9,764 nt of DNA. Origin: Propionibacteriaceae bacterium. Lineage in GTDB: Bacteria > Actinomycetota > Actinomycetes > Propionibacteriales > Propionibacteriaceae. The notes below the pieces were generated by a model. That model did no database searches, was not told the DNA's origin, and saw only the letters and a program-made list of their open reading frames with translations. The first letter of the stretch is position 1, and every line of letters begins with the position of its first letter. Position numbers and translations under genes: made by a program. The DNA lies in assembly GCA_027346035.1 (NCBI GenBank), contig DAIESZ010000171.1, positions 1 through 9,764 of the forward strand, written 5' to 3'. Shown here piece by piece: positions 1 to 6,055 of this stretch.

Positions 1-374
1 GCCAGCCCGGGCAGCAACTCACCGGTGACGATGTTGAAGCGCATCGCGGTCTCGTACATGTACTGGGCGACGTTCAACTGGGCCGGCCAGGCCGGGGCCG
101 GGGAGAACACATTGAAGTTGGTGGCCGGCGCCCACTGGAAGCCCGCGATGAACATCGTGTCGGCGAGGGCGCCGGAGCGTCCCTTGCCCACCTGGCCGTT
201 GTTGCCGACGCCCATCATGGTGGCGGTGGGGCCACTGCTGGAACCGGACGACGTGGTGCCGGAGTTGGTGTTGCTTCCACCGCAGGCGCTCAGGGCGGCG
301 GTACCGCCGACTGCCAGGCCCGCGATGGTGAGGAACCCGCGCCGTGTGGTGCGGGGGAGGATCTTGTCAGACAT
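1..374 (-). CDS. Family-5 ABC transporter substrate-binding lipoprotein (partial, N-terminal part)
   Basis: Only the first 124 codons are visible; the gene runs off the left edge. The protein starts MSDKILPRTTRRGFLTIAG, with a twin-arginine Tat motif (TRRGFL, residues 10-15), a hydrophobic stretch, and a lipobox LSAC ending at Cys31. A Gly/Ser/Thr-rich linker follows, so this is a Tat-exported, lipid-anchored surface protein. After the linker, the segment around residues 75-124 (FNVFSPAPAW, then VAQYMYETAMRFN and TGELLPGL) matches the start of the SBP_bac_5 (OppA/DppA) fold. That family includes oligosaccharide binders as well as peptide binders. It sits 85 bp downstream of the beta-mannosidase on the same strand, so a role in capturing beta-manno-oligosaccharides is inferred; permease and ATPase genes would be expected beyond the edge. 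A weak purine-rich stretch (GAGAGAGA) precedes the ATG. A peptide or other oligosaccharide ligand remains possible. Confidence 0.85.
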   Translation of the reverse strand, partial: MSDKILPRTTRRGFLTIAGLAVGGTAALSACGGSNTNSGTTSSGSSSGPTATMMGVGNNGQVGKGRSGALADTMFIAGFQWAPATNFNVFSPAPAWPAQLNVAQYMYETAMRFNIVTGELLPGL

Positions 375-403
375 CTTTGTCTCTCTCTGTCGGTGTGTCT
401 GGA

Positions 404-426
404 GATTCGGGGCGGTGGCCCCGATC
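404..426 (-). other. Intercistronic hairpin between mannosidase and binding-protein genes
   Basis: In the 85-bp gap, positions 408-413 (CGGGGC) and 418-423 (GCCCCG) form a perfect 6-bp stem with a 4-base loop. Flanking bases 404-407 and 424-426 add three more pairs with one bulged base. No U-rich run follows on the minus strand, so it is not a classical intrinsic terminator. Inference: an mRNA-stabilising or partial-termination element that lets the binding-protein gene be expressed at a different level from the enzyme gene, as is common in sugar-uptake operons. Confidence 0.5.
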
Positions 427-459
427 GTCACGTCGGTGCTCGTGGGGTGTCTCAGGTAC

Positions 460-3012
460 TCACACAGTGCCTCCCATGCGGCCGGTCCGGTCGTTGACTG
501 CCCGCACGACCGGCGCGGCCAACTGGTCGTCGGTGGGTGTCGTGCGGCACCCGACGAGTTCGAAGGAGGCCGTCTCACCCGGGAACAGGTCGACCATCTG
601 CTGGTCGGCCCAGGACAACTCGTCGATGCGGTCCGCAAACACGCACAGGGAGCGTACGAACGAGTGCGCCGTGACCATGACCGTCGGGTAGCGGCCGGGG
701 ACGAGTTCGGTGGTGAACTGGGCGTCGGGCAGCTGCGCCTCCTTGTCTTCAGCCAGCAGTCGGACGCACCGCTCGGCGCCCTCGGCGCTGGCGACGAGCA
801 CCCGCGCGGGGTCGGGTTGCAGGGATGCCCCGAGGTCGTCGAGACTCACCCGCGCGCTCGATCTCGGGGCGACGGCGATCGCCTGCACCAGCGACCGCTC
901 GATCGTGCCGTTGAGGCTCCGCAGCTCGGCGTGCACCGTTGGGATCCAGTCGGTGGTGCCGTCGTTGACCAGTACCGCCTCCCATCCGTGGCCGTTGGGC
1001 TGGATGGTGACCAGCCTGTCGGCGTACGCGGATCGCAGCGCGTACCAGAGCGGCTTGCGCCGGGCCACCGCGTTGCCCTCGGCGTCGACCCCGAGGTCGA
1101 GCGCCGCCCAGGAACTGACCGGCCAGCAGTCGTTGATCTGCCAGACGACCGTTCCCATGCACCGGCCGCGCATCGAGCGCCACCATTCGATGCCGAAGCG
1201 GACTGCCCGGGCCTGGTTGAGTTGGGTGAGGTAGAGCCAGTCGTCGAAACCCTCGGGTCCGGCGGCGGGTGCCGGAAGGTGCTCCCGGAGACCGCGGGCG
1301 AGCTTGGCCAGGCCGTCCTGGGCCTTCTCGTGCGCGGCCATGGTTGCGGACTCGGCGAAGCGTTCCTCGGGTGCGACCACGTGGTTCCAGGTGGCCCAGG
1401 TGGCGGGACCCTGAAAGCCGAACTCCGCGACGAACCGCGGCGAGTACTGCAGGTAGTGGGTGTAGTCCTCGGCGTTCCACACGTCCCAGACGTGGACCGT
1501 GCCGAAGTTGTCGTTGTTGGCGTGGATCGCGCGCTGCCCGGACCCGGGACTGCCGTACCAGTAGGGCCGGCTCGGGTCGAGTTCGGCGATGATCCGGGGG
1601 AACAGGTCGTAGTAATACCCGGCACCCCATGCGCGTCCCTGCAACTCGTCGATCCAGCCCCAGGAGTCGAATCCCCACAGGTTCTCGTTGCAGCCGTTCC
1701 ACACGACCAGCGACGGGTGGGGCGAGAGCCGCACGACGTTGTCACGCACCTCGGCCTCGATCTCGGTGCTGATCGGATCCTGTTCGGGGTAAGCGGCGCA
1801 GGCGAGCAGCATGTCCTGCCAGACCGCGATCCCGAGTTCGTCGCAGGCGTCGAAAAAGGCGTCCGCCTCGAAGATGCCGCCGCCCCAGATGCGCAGGAAG
1901 TCGATGTTGGCTTCGCGTGTCTGGTCGAGGCGTTCCCGGTAACGCTCGGGGGTGATCCGGCTGGGGAAGCAGTCGTCGGGGATCCAGTTGGCGCCGCGGG
2001 CGAACATCTCGACGCCGTTGATCGAGATGACGAAGCGCGCACCGCCGCCCGCCGGATCGGGGGTGGTGTCGAGAGTGACCGAGCGGAAGCCGACCCGTCG
2101 GTGGATCGTGTCGAGGATCGCGACGTCGTTGTGCAGGACGATCTCGACGTCGTAGAGCGGCTGGTCGCCCATGGAATGGGGCCACCACGGCTGCACCCGC
2201 TGAAGGTCGAGCCGATAGCTCGTGGTCTCCTCGGCGATCATGCCGGCCTCGGCCCGCAGGTCGTGACCCTCGACGCGTACCGTGACCGCGGCGAAGCGCA
2301 GTTGACCCTCGAGGTCGAGGGTCAGGTCGAGCACGCCACCCCAGCCGTCCGCCGACGGGGTCGTGGTGGCAAGCACCGAGGCGGAGGCGATCCGGGCGAT
2401 GTTCCAGCTCTCGATCCGGATGGACTTCCAGATGCCGGCGGTGATCAGCGCGGGCCCCCAGTCCCAGCCGAAGTTGCAGGCCATCTTGCGGATCATGTTG
2501 AAGGGGTACTTCTCGACGTGGGGGAGAGCGCCGATCTCGGACTCGGTCGCCCTTGCCGCGGCGAGGGCGGGGGCGAATTCGATGACCAGTTCGTTGTCGC
2601 CCTCGCGCAGCAGCCGCTGCACGGCGAACCGGTAGCCGCGGTGCTGGTTCGCCGTGTGCGCGACGACCTCACCGTTGAGGGTGAGCGTCGCGACCGTGTC
2701 GAGCCCGTCGCACACCAGATCGGCGTGGTCGTCGTCGAGGGCGGGGTCGGACGCCGAGAGCTCGAAGTGCGTGGTGTAGCGCCAGGTCTGATCGCCGACC
2801 CAGGTCTGCGCGGACTCGTTCCGCTCGAGGTACGGGTCGGGAATGAGCGAGGCGGCCAGCAGGTCGGTGTGCACCACCCCCGGGACGTTCGCGGGGATCC
2901 CCGCGCCGAGCACGGCGCGGGCACTTCCGGGGATCGCCGACGCCGATGGCGTGTCCATCACGGTGGTCAGGACCCATGGTGACTGGGCGAGGTCCAAGGT
3001 GTTGACGCTCAT
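460..3012 (-). CDS. Beta-mannosidase, glycoside hydrolase family 2
   Basis: This is an 850-residue retaining exo-beta-mannosidase expected to remove terminal beta-mannosyl units from manno-oligosaccharides. Order of parts: an N-terminal GH2 sugar-binding beta-sandwich (about 1-180, with FNMIRKMACNFGWDWGP near its end), an Ig-like domain (about 200-310), a TIM barrel from about 320 with RIWGGGIFEADAFFDACDE and WQDMLLACAAYP, and C-terminal beta domains. The acid/base is Glu443 in WNGCNENLWGF and the nucleophile Glu530 in RFVAEFGFQGP; their 87-residue spacing suits the family. There is no signal peptide, so it is cytoplasmic, which fits an ABC importer delivering intact oligosaccharides. The ATG at 3012 was chosen because homology begins at once (LDLAQSPWVL) and a GGGGAG sequence lies upstream, though 14 bases away. 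An in-frame ATG at 3036 adds eight residues and has no Shine-Dalgarno sequence. Length is normal for the family. The substrate is assigned by family only. Confidence 0.93.
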   Translation of the reverse strand: MSVNTLDLAQSPWVLTTVMDTPSASAIPGSARAVLGAGIPANVPGVVHTDLLAASLIPDPYLERNESAQTWVGDQTWRYTTHFELSASDPALDDDHADLVCDGLDTVATLTLNGEVVAHTANQHRGYRFAVQRLLREGDNELVIEFAPALAAARATESEIGALPHVEKYPFNMIRKMACNFGWDWGPALITAGIWKSIRIESWNIARIASASVLATTTPSADGWGGVLDLTLDLEGQLRFAAVTVRVEGHDLRAEAGMIAEETTSYRLDLQRVQPWWPHSMGDQPLYDVEIVLHNDVAILDTIHRRVGFRSVTLDTTPDPAGGGARFVISINGVEMFARGANWIPDDCFPSRITPERYRERLDQTREANIDFLRIWGGGIFEADAFFDACDELGIAVWQDMLLACAAYPEQDPISTEIEAEVRDNVVRLSPHPSLVVWNGCNENLWGFDSWGWIDELQGRAWGAGYYYDLFPRIIAELDPSRPYWYGSPGSGQRAIHANNDNFGTVHVWDVWNAEDYTHYLQYSPRFVAEFGFQGPATWATWNHVVAPEERFAESATMAAHEKAQDGLAKLARGLREHLPAPAAGPEGFDDWLYLTQLNQARAVRFGIEWWRSMRGRCMGTVVWQINDCWPVSSWAALDLGVDAEGNAVARRKPLWYALRSAYADRLVTIQPNGHGWEAVLVNDGTTDWIPTVHAELRSLNGTIERSLVQAIAVAPRSSARVSLDDLGASLQPDPARVLVASAEGAERCVRLLAEDKEAQLPDAQFTTELVPGRYPTVMVTAHSFVRSLCVFADRIDELSWADQQMVDLFPGETASFELVGCRTTPTDDQLAAPVVRAVNDRTGRMGGTV

Positions 3013-3121
3013 CGGTGCGGTCGACGCTCCCCACATGATCGAAGGTGTTACAGGTTGTGGTGGCCACGGGGGATTGATCGGAACGGGACATCAGTGTCCG
3101 GCCCGGACCCCTCGCGACGGC

Positions 3122-3145
3122 GTTTCCTACCACCTCGTAAGAAAC
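3122..3145. promoter_or_regulatory. 24-bp operator-like palindrome downstream of the mannosidase promoter
   Basis: Imperfect inverted repeat with arms GTTTCCTAC (3122-3130) and GTAAGAAAC (3137-3145) separated by six bases; eight of nine positions pair. It begins about five to ten bases past the predicted transcription start of the mannosidase unit, a classical place for a repressor to block transcription. The size and symmetry suit a dimeric helix-turn-helix regulator (LacI, GntR, TetR or ROK type). No regulator gene lies in the window, so the cognate protein is unknown. Confidence 0.55.
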
Positions 3146-3156
3146 ACCGTAGATGC

Positions 3157-3184
3157 ATTCAACCAAGCCCTCGGTGGATGTCAA
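3157..3184 (-). promoter_or_regulatory. Sigma-70-type promoter for the mannosidase unit
   Basis: Read on the minus strand, a perfect -35 box TTGACA (3184-3179) is followed after 16 bp by TTGAAT (3162-3157), which matches TATAAT at four of six positions. Transcription would start near 3150 and leave a roughly 140-base leader before the ATG at 3012. A perfect TTGACA is uncommon in DNA this GC-rich, which supports the call. Confidence 0.6.
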
Positions 3185-3266
3185 GCATCGTCACCGGATT
3201 GCAACCTTCTGGGCTCGACGGCCGGTAGCGAGGGGCCGGTCGCGCGCCCATCATGGCACCGTCCTG

Positions 3267-3347
3267 GCTCGCACCCGCCAGCGGGGCGGTGTGGTTCGCC
3301 CCTGCCGGCGGGGCGGCGTGGCTCGCCCGTCCGCCGGCGGGTCTGCG
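3267..3347. repeat. 27-bp GC-rich tandem repeat, about three imperfect copies
   Basis: Three consecutive 27-base units at 3267-3293, 3294-3320 and 3321-3347. Each begins GYTCGC and carries a GC-rich inverted core such as CGCCCC with GGGGCG flanking GCCGGC in the middle unit, or CCGCCGGCGG in the third. Units one and two are most alike; the third has diverged, mainly at its right end. Each unit could fold into a small hairpin. The array ends 12 bases before the recO start codon and overlaps the presumed recO promoter. Confidence 0.7.
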
Positions 3348-3353
3348 CACAAT
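3348..3353 (+). promoter_or_regulatory. Possible -10 box for a leaderless recO transcript
   Basis: CACAAT lies exactly six bases before the GTG start of recO, the same spacing as the -10-like boxes before the two other leaderless candidates in this window. It departs from TANNNT at the first base. No Shine-Dalgarno sequence is present, so translation from a leaderless mRNA is inferred. Confidence 0.4.
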
Positions 3354-3359
3354 GGTCTG

Positions 3360-4115
3360 GTGCCGACCTACCGAGAACGCGCCGTGGTGCTGCGCACCCA
3401 CAAGTTGGGTGAGGCCGATCGCATCATCACGGTGCTTTCACGCGGGCACGGCAAGATCCGTGCGGTGGCCCGCGGGGTGCGCCGCACGTCCAGCAGATTC
3501 GGGGGTCGCCTCGAGCCCTTCAGCCACATCGACGTGCAGTTCGCCGTCGGACGGAACCTCGACGTCGTGGCCCAGGTCGAATCGCTCCAGTCGTTCGGTG
3601 GCCCGCTGTCCCTCGACTACGGCGCCTACACGGTTGGGCAGGTGATGCTCGAGACCGCCGACCGGCTGGTCCTCGACGACGGCGAGCCGGCGCTGCAGCA
3701 GTACCGACTGCTGGTCGGCGGCCTCCGGACGCTGTGCGAGGGCACCACTGACGGACCGCGGCCGGCCGTCATGGTCCTGGACGCCTACTTGCTCCGCGCG
3801 CTCGCGATCGCCGGGTACGCCCCAGCGCTCGGCACCTGCACCCGGTGCGGTGCCGCCGGCCCGCACGAGTGGTTCTCGCCATCGGCCGGCGGTGTCGTCT
3901 GCCGGGCGTGTCGTCCACCCGGTACCCCTGCCCTCGACGCCGGCACGCTGGGCCTGCTGCGCGCCCTGCTCGCCGGCGACTGGCCGGCGACCCGTGATAC
4001 GCCCCCGGACGCGCAGCGCCGGGCGTCCGGGCTGGTCTCGGCGTTCGCCCAGTGGCACCTCGACCGGGCGTTGCGCTCGCTGCCGCACGTCGAGTGGGAC
4101 TTCTCCGCTCGCTGA
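3360..4115 (+). CDS. recO: DNA repair protein RecO
   Basis: A 251-residue RecO, which anneals single-stranded DNA and works with RecR and RecF to load RecA at gaps. The N-terminal OB-fold begins at once (VPTYRERAVVLRTHKLGEADRII) and continues with the basic segment GHGKIRAVARGVRRTSSRFGGRLEPF. The C-terminal helical domain carries a zinc-finger set Cys160-x2-Cys163 and Cys181-x2-Cys184. The end (QWHLDRALRSLPHVEWDF) also matches actinobacterial RecO. The GTG at 3360 was chosen because family members start two to five residues before the YRxRAVVLR motif. The in-frame ATG at 3153 would add 69 residues encoded partly by the tandem repeat and is rejected. A GC-rich stem follows the stop codon. uppS, commonly the next gene in actinobacteria, is absent here. 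Confidence 0.95.
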   Translation: MPTYRERAVVLRTHKLGEADRIITVLSRGHGKIRAVARGVRRTSSRFGGRLEPFSHIDVQFAVGRNLDVVAQVESLQSFGGPLSLDYGAYTVGQVMLETADRLVLDDGEPALQQYRLLVGGLRTLCEGTTDGPRPAVMVLDAYLLRALAIAGYAPALGTCTRCGAAGPHEWFSPSAGGVVCRACRPPGTPALDAGTLGLLRALLAGDWPATRDTPPDAQRRASGLVSAFAQWHLDRALRSLPHVEWDFSAR

Positions 4116-4120
4116 CCGGC

Positions 4121-4135
4121 CCGCTGGCCCAGCGG
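4121..4135 (+). terminator. GC-rich hairpin just after recO
   Basis: CCGCTG (4121-4126) pairs perfectly with CAGCGG (4130-4135) across a 3-base loop, five bases after the recO stop codon. There is no U-run, so it would be an I-shaped, U-less terminator of the kind proposed for actinobacteria, or simply a 3'-end stabiliser. The next gene has its own promoter-like box, consistent with a transcript end here. Confidence 0.4.
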
Positions 4136-4167
4136 TGGGAGACCCACATGGCCCGGTGCCCGGTCAC

Positions 4168-4173
4168 TAGCAT
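4168..4173 (+). promoter_or_regulatory. -10 box for a leaderless ABM-family gene
   Basis: TAGCAT fits the actinobacterial TANNNT -10 consensus and lies six bases before the ATG at 4180, which would place the transcription start at the A of the start codon. No usable Shine-Dalgarno sequence is present. A -35 box is not evident. Confidence 0.55.
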
Positions 4174-4179
4174 GAGCGC

Positions 4180-4530
4180 ATGCTCGTGCTGACGCGTTTC
4201 CAGGTTCCCGAAACCGACTCCCGAGGGTTCGAGGACGCCGCCCGCGCGGCGGTCGCACTTCTGTCGGCACGTCCGGGTGCCGAGTCGGTCGAACTCGTCC
4301 GCAACCTCGACGAGCCAGGTCTGTGGGCGATCGTCGGACGCTGGCGCGACGTCGGATCGTACCGGCGTGCGCTGGGCGGCATGGAGTCGCGGATGCTCGT
4401 CGTGCCCCTGCTGAGCCGGGCGATCGACGAGGCGTCGGCCTACCTCGAGCCCTCCGAGATCGGGATCAACCTGCCTCGTGGGGACGCCGAATCCGACGTG
4501 GCGGACGGGGGGCTGCCGGGCGACCGGTAG
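4180..4530 (+). CDS. Antibiotic biosynthesis monooxygenase (ABM) fold protein
   Basis: A 116-residue protein resembling the small ferredoxin-like alpha/beta-barrel family named ABM, whose members are usually dimers and include monooxygenases, heme-degrading enzymes and many proteins without known activity. Visible signs: an opening beta-strand MLVLTRFQVP, a helix FEDAARAAVALLSARPG, then strands SVELVRNLD and WAIVGRWRDVGSYRRAL, where the family usually has its conserved Trp and the Y-R helix. A non-conserved acidic tail of about 25 residues follows (GDAESDVADG). Active-site histidines of heme-degrading members are not seen, so chemistry cannot be assigned. It sits between recO and glyS with 64 bp before and 77 bp after it. 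It is probably transcribed from its own leaderless start, and nothing in the window suggests an antibiotic pathway. Confidence 0.78.
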   Translation: MLVLTRFQVPETDSRGFEDAARAAVALLSARPGAESVELVRNLDEPGLWAIVGRWRDVGSYRRALGGMESRMLVVPLLSRAIDEASAYLEPSEIGINLPRGDAESDVADGGLPGDR

Positions 4531-4533
4531 GCT
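4528..4533 (+). promoter_or_regulatory. Possible -10 box of the glyS promoter
   Basis: TAGGCT, a common actinobacterial -10 sequence, overlaps the stop codon of the ABM gene and is preceded by CCGG. It would start a transcript near 4540 with a leader of about 68 bases. No -35 match is seen at the expected distance, so the call is weak. Confidence 0.3.
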
Positions 4534-4595
4534 GCTGCGGGCGTCGTCAGGACGCTGGTGGGCGCCAGCCGGGTGCCCACGTCCAATGAGGACTT

Positions 4596-4599
4596 GGAG
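4596..4599 (+). promoter_or_regulatory. Ribosome binding site of glyS
   Basis: GGAG lies eight bases before the ATG at 4608, a normal Shine-Dalgarno spacing. It fixes the glyS start and contrasts with the neighbouring plus-strand genes, which lack such a site. Confidence 0.65.
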
Positions 4600-4607
4600 A
4601 CCCACTC

Positions 4608-5990
4608 ATGGCACCGCTGAGCAAGCTCGACAACGTCATCAACCTCGCCAAGCGGCGCGGCTTCGTCTTTCCCTGCGGCGAGATCTACGGCGGCACCCGG
4701 GCCGCCTGGGACTACGGACCCCTGGGCGTCGAGCTCAAGGAGAACATCAAGCGCCAGTGGTGGCGCTCGATGGTCACCAGCCGCGACGACATCGTCGGCC
4801 TCGACTCGTCGGTGATCCTGCCGAAGCAGGTGTGGGTGGCCTCGGGCCACGTCGGCGTGTTCTCCGACCCGCTCACCGAGTGCCTGAGCTGTCACAAGCG
4901 GTTCCGTGCCGACCACCTCGAGGAGGACTTCGAGGCCAAGAAGGGTCGCAAGCCGGAGTCGATGGCCGAGATCAACTGCCCCAACTGCGGCACCAAGGGC
5001 CAGTGGACCGAGCCTCGCGACTTCAACATGATGCTCAAGACCTACCTGGGCGTCATCGAGGACGAGTCGGGCCTGCACTACCTGCGTCCCGAGACCGCAC
5101 AGGGCATCTTCATCAACTTCAAGCAGGTGCTCAACGCCACCCGGCAGAAGCCGCCCTTCGGCATCGCCCAGACCGGCAAGAGCTTCCGCAACGAGATCAC
5201 CCCCGGCAACTTCATCTTCCGCACGCGCGAGTTCGAGCAGATGGAGATGGAGTTCTTCGTCGAGCCGGGCAGCGACGAGAACTGGCACCAGTACTGGATC
5301 GACGCCCGCACCGACTGGTACGTCAACCTCGGCATCGAGCGCGACAACCTGCGTCACTACGAGCATCCGAAGGAGAAGCTGTCCCACTACTCGAAGCGCA
5401 CGGTCGACATCGAGTACCGCTTCGGCTTCGCCGGCAGCGAGTGGGGTGAGCTCGAGGGCATCGCGAACCGCACCGACTTCGACCTGACCACGCACAGCCA
5501 GCACTCGGGCACCGACCTGTCGTACTTCGACCAGGCAACCGGCCAGCGGTACATGCCTTACGTCATCGAGCCGGCCGCAGGTCTCACCCGCTCGCTGATG
5601 GCGTTCCTCGTCGACGCCTACGCCGAGGACGAGGCACCGAACACCAAGGGCGGGGTCGACAAGCGCACCGTCCTGCGTCTGGACCACCGGTTGTCGCCGG
5701 TCAAGGCCGCGGTGTTGCCGCTGTCGCGCAACGAGGCCCTGTCTCCGAAGGCCCGCGACCTGGCCGCTGAACTGCGCCGGTACTGGAACGTCGACTTCGA
5801 CGACGCCCAGGCCATCGGCAAGCGCTACCGGCGTCAGGACGAGATCGGCACGCCGTTCTGCATCACGGTCGACTTCGACACCCTCGAGGACAACGCCGTG
5901 ACCATCCGCGACCGCGACACGATGGCTCAGGAGCGGGTGGCCCTCGACCAGGTGCAGGGTTACCTGGCCCAGCGCCTCATCGGCTGCTGA
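4608..5990 (+). CDS. glyS: Glycyl-tRNA synthetase (single-chain, homodimeric type)
   Basis: A 460-residue class II synthetase that charges tRNA(Gly) with glycine. Motif 1 lies in the N-terminal region ([20 protein letters not shown]). A zinc-binding insertion carries Cys92-x2-Cys95 and Cys124-x2-Cys127. [12 protein letters not shown] is at residues 160-171, motif 2 is [19 protein letters not shown] with Arg194 and Glu196, and motif 3 is [10 protein letters not shown] with Arg328. The last hundred or so residues ([20 protein letters not shown], then [20 protein letters not shown]) form the anticodon-binding domain. Length matches actinobacterial GlyRS. This is the alpha2 type, not the alpha2beta2 GlyQ/GlyS enzyme. 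No frameshift or missing catalytic residue was seen. No T-box structure is apparent in the short leader. Essential housekeeping function, cytoplasmic. Confidence 0.98.
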   Translation: MAPLSKLDNVINLAKRRGFVFPCGEIYGGTRAAWDYGPLGVELKENIKRQWWRSMVTSRDDIVGLDSSVILPKQVWVASGHVGVFSDPLTECLSCHKRFRADHLEEDFEAKKGRKPESMAEINCPNCGTKGQWTEPRDFNMMLKTYLGVIEDESGLHYLRPETAQGIFINFKQVLNATRQKPPFGIAQTGKSFRNEITPGNFIFRTREFEQMEMEFFVEPGSDENWHQYWIDARTDWYVNLGIERDNLRHYEHPKEKLSHYSKRTVDIEYRFGFAGSEWGELEGIANRTDFDLTTHSQHSGTDLSYFDQATGQRYMPYVIEPAAGLTRSLMAFLVDAYAEDEAPNTKGGVDKRTVLRLDHRLSPVKAAVLPLSRNEALSPKARDLAAELRRYWNVDFDDAQAIGKRYRRQDEIGTPFCITVDFDTLEDNAVTIRDRDTMAQERVALDQVQGYLAQRLIGC

Positions 5991-6032
5991 TCAGACCGAT
6001 TGCGCGATATCCGGGCTCGCCGCCGGTCGGGG

Positions 6033-6048
6033 CCGTAGTCACCTACGG
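6033..6048. promoter_or_regulatory. Palindrome overlapping the DUF5107 -10 box
   Basis: CCGTAG and CTACGG form a perfect 6-bp inverted repeat around TCAC. The right arm shares five bases with the TACGGT -10-like box at 6044-6049, and the repeat ends seven bases before the ATG. On the mRNA level it would lie upstream of a leaderless start, so a DNA operator is the better reading than a hairpin; chance cannot be excluded for 6-bp arms. Confidence 0.35.
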
Positions 6049-6049
6049 T
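6044..6049 (+). promoter_or_regulatory. -10 box for a leaderless DUF5107 gene
   Basis: TACGGT fits TANNNT and stands six bases before the ATG at 6056, the same arrangement as at 4168-4173. The GAGG at 6050-6053 is only two bases from the ATG, too close to serve as a Shine-Dalgarno sequence. Confidence 0.5.
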
Positions 6050-6055
6050 GAGGCC

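Larger units (their letters stand above)
3013..3359. other. Divergent intergenic region between mannosidase and recO
   Basis: This 347-bp stretch holds no convincing gene. It contains the mannosidase promoter and operator-like palindrome in its middle, the roughly 140-base mannosidase 5' untranslated region (3013 to about 3150), a small 5-bp stem at 3086-3099, and a tandem GC-rich repeat adjoining recO. The recO reading frame stays open back to 3153, but that extension translates to low-complexity Arg/Gly-rich sequence with no RecO similarity. Confidence 0.8.

Noticed and set aside
25..2982. 985-codon open frame on the plus strand covering the binding-protein and mannosidase genes
   Set aside because: It lies antisense to two well-recognised genes, its translation is Arg/Gly/Val/Asp-rich with no recognisable domain, and long shadow frames are expected opposite GC-rich coding DNA.
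3086..3099. Short inverted repeat GGACA-TCAG-TGTCC in the mannosidase leader
   Set aside because: Arms are only 5 bp and such stems are common by chance; no nearby signal gives it a role.
3267..3347. Tandem repeat considered as a CRISPR remnant
   Set aside because: The units are contiguous with no spacers, and there are no cas genes in the window.
3153..3359. In-frame 69-residue N-terminal extension of RecO from the ATG at 3153
   Set aside because: RecO homology begins at the GTG at 3360; the extension is encoded by the tandem repeat and overlaps the divergent promoter, and no Shine-Dalgarno sequence precedes that ATG.
3159..3401. Small minus-strand frame with a repeated Ala/Pro/Gly pattern (80 codons) over the tandem repeat
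   Set aside because: The repeat in the peptide merely reflects the 27-bp DNA period; no ribosome binding site, and it runs into the recO coding region.
4440..5687. 415-codon open frame on the minus strand opposite glyS
   Set aside because: Antisense shadow of a highly conserved synthetase gene; the product is low-complexity Val/Leu/Asp/Gly-rich sequence without motifs.
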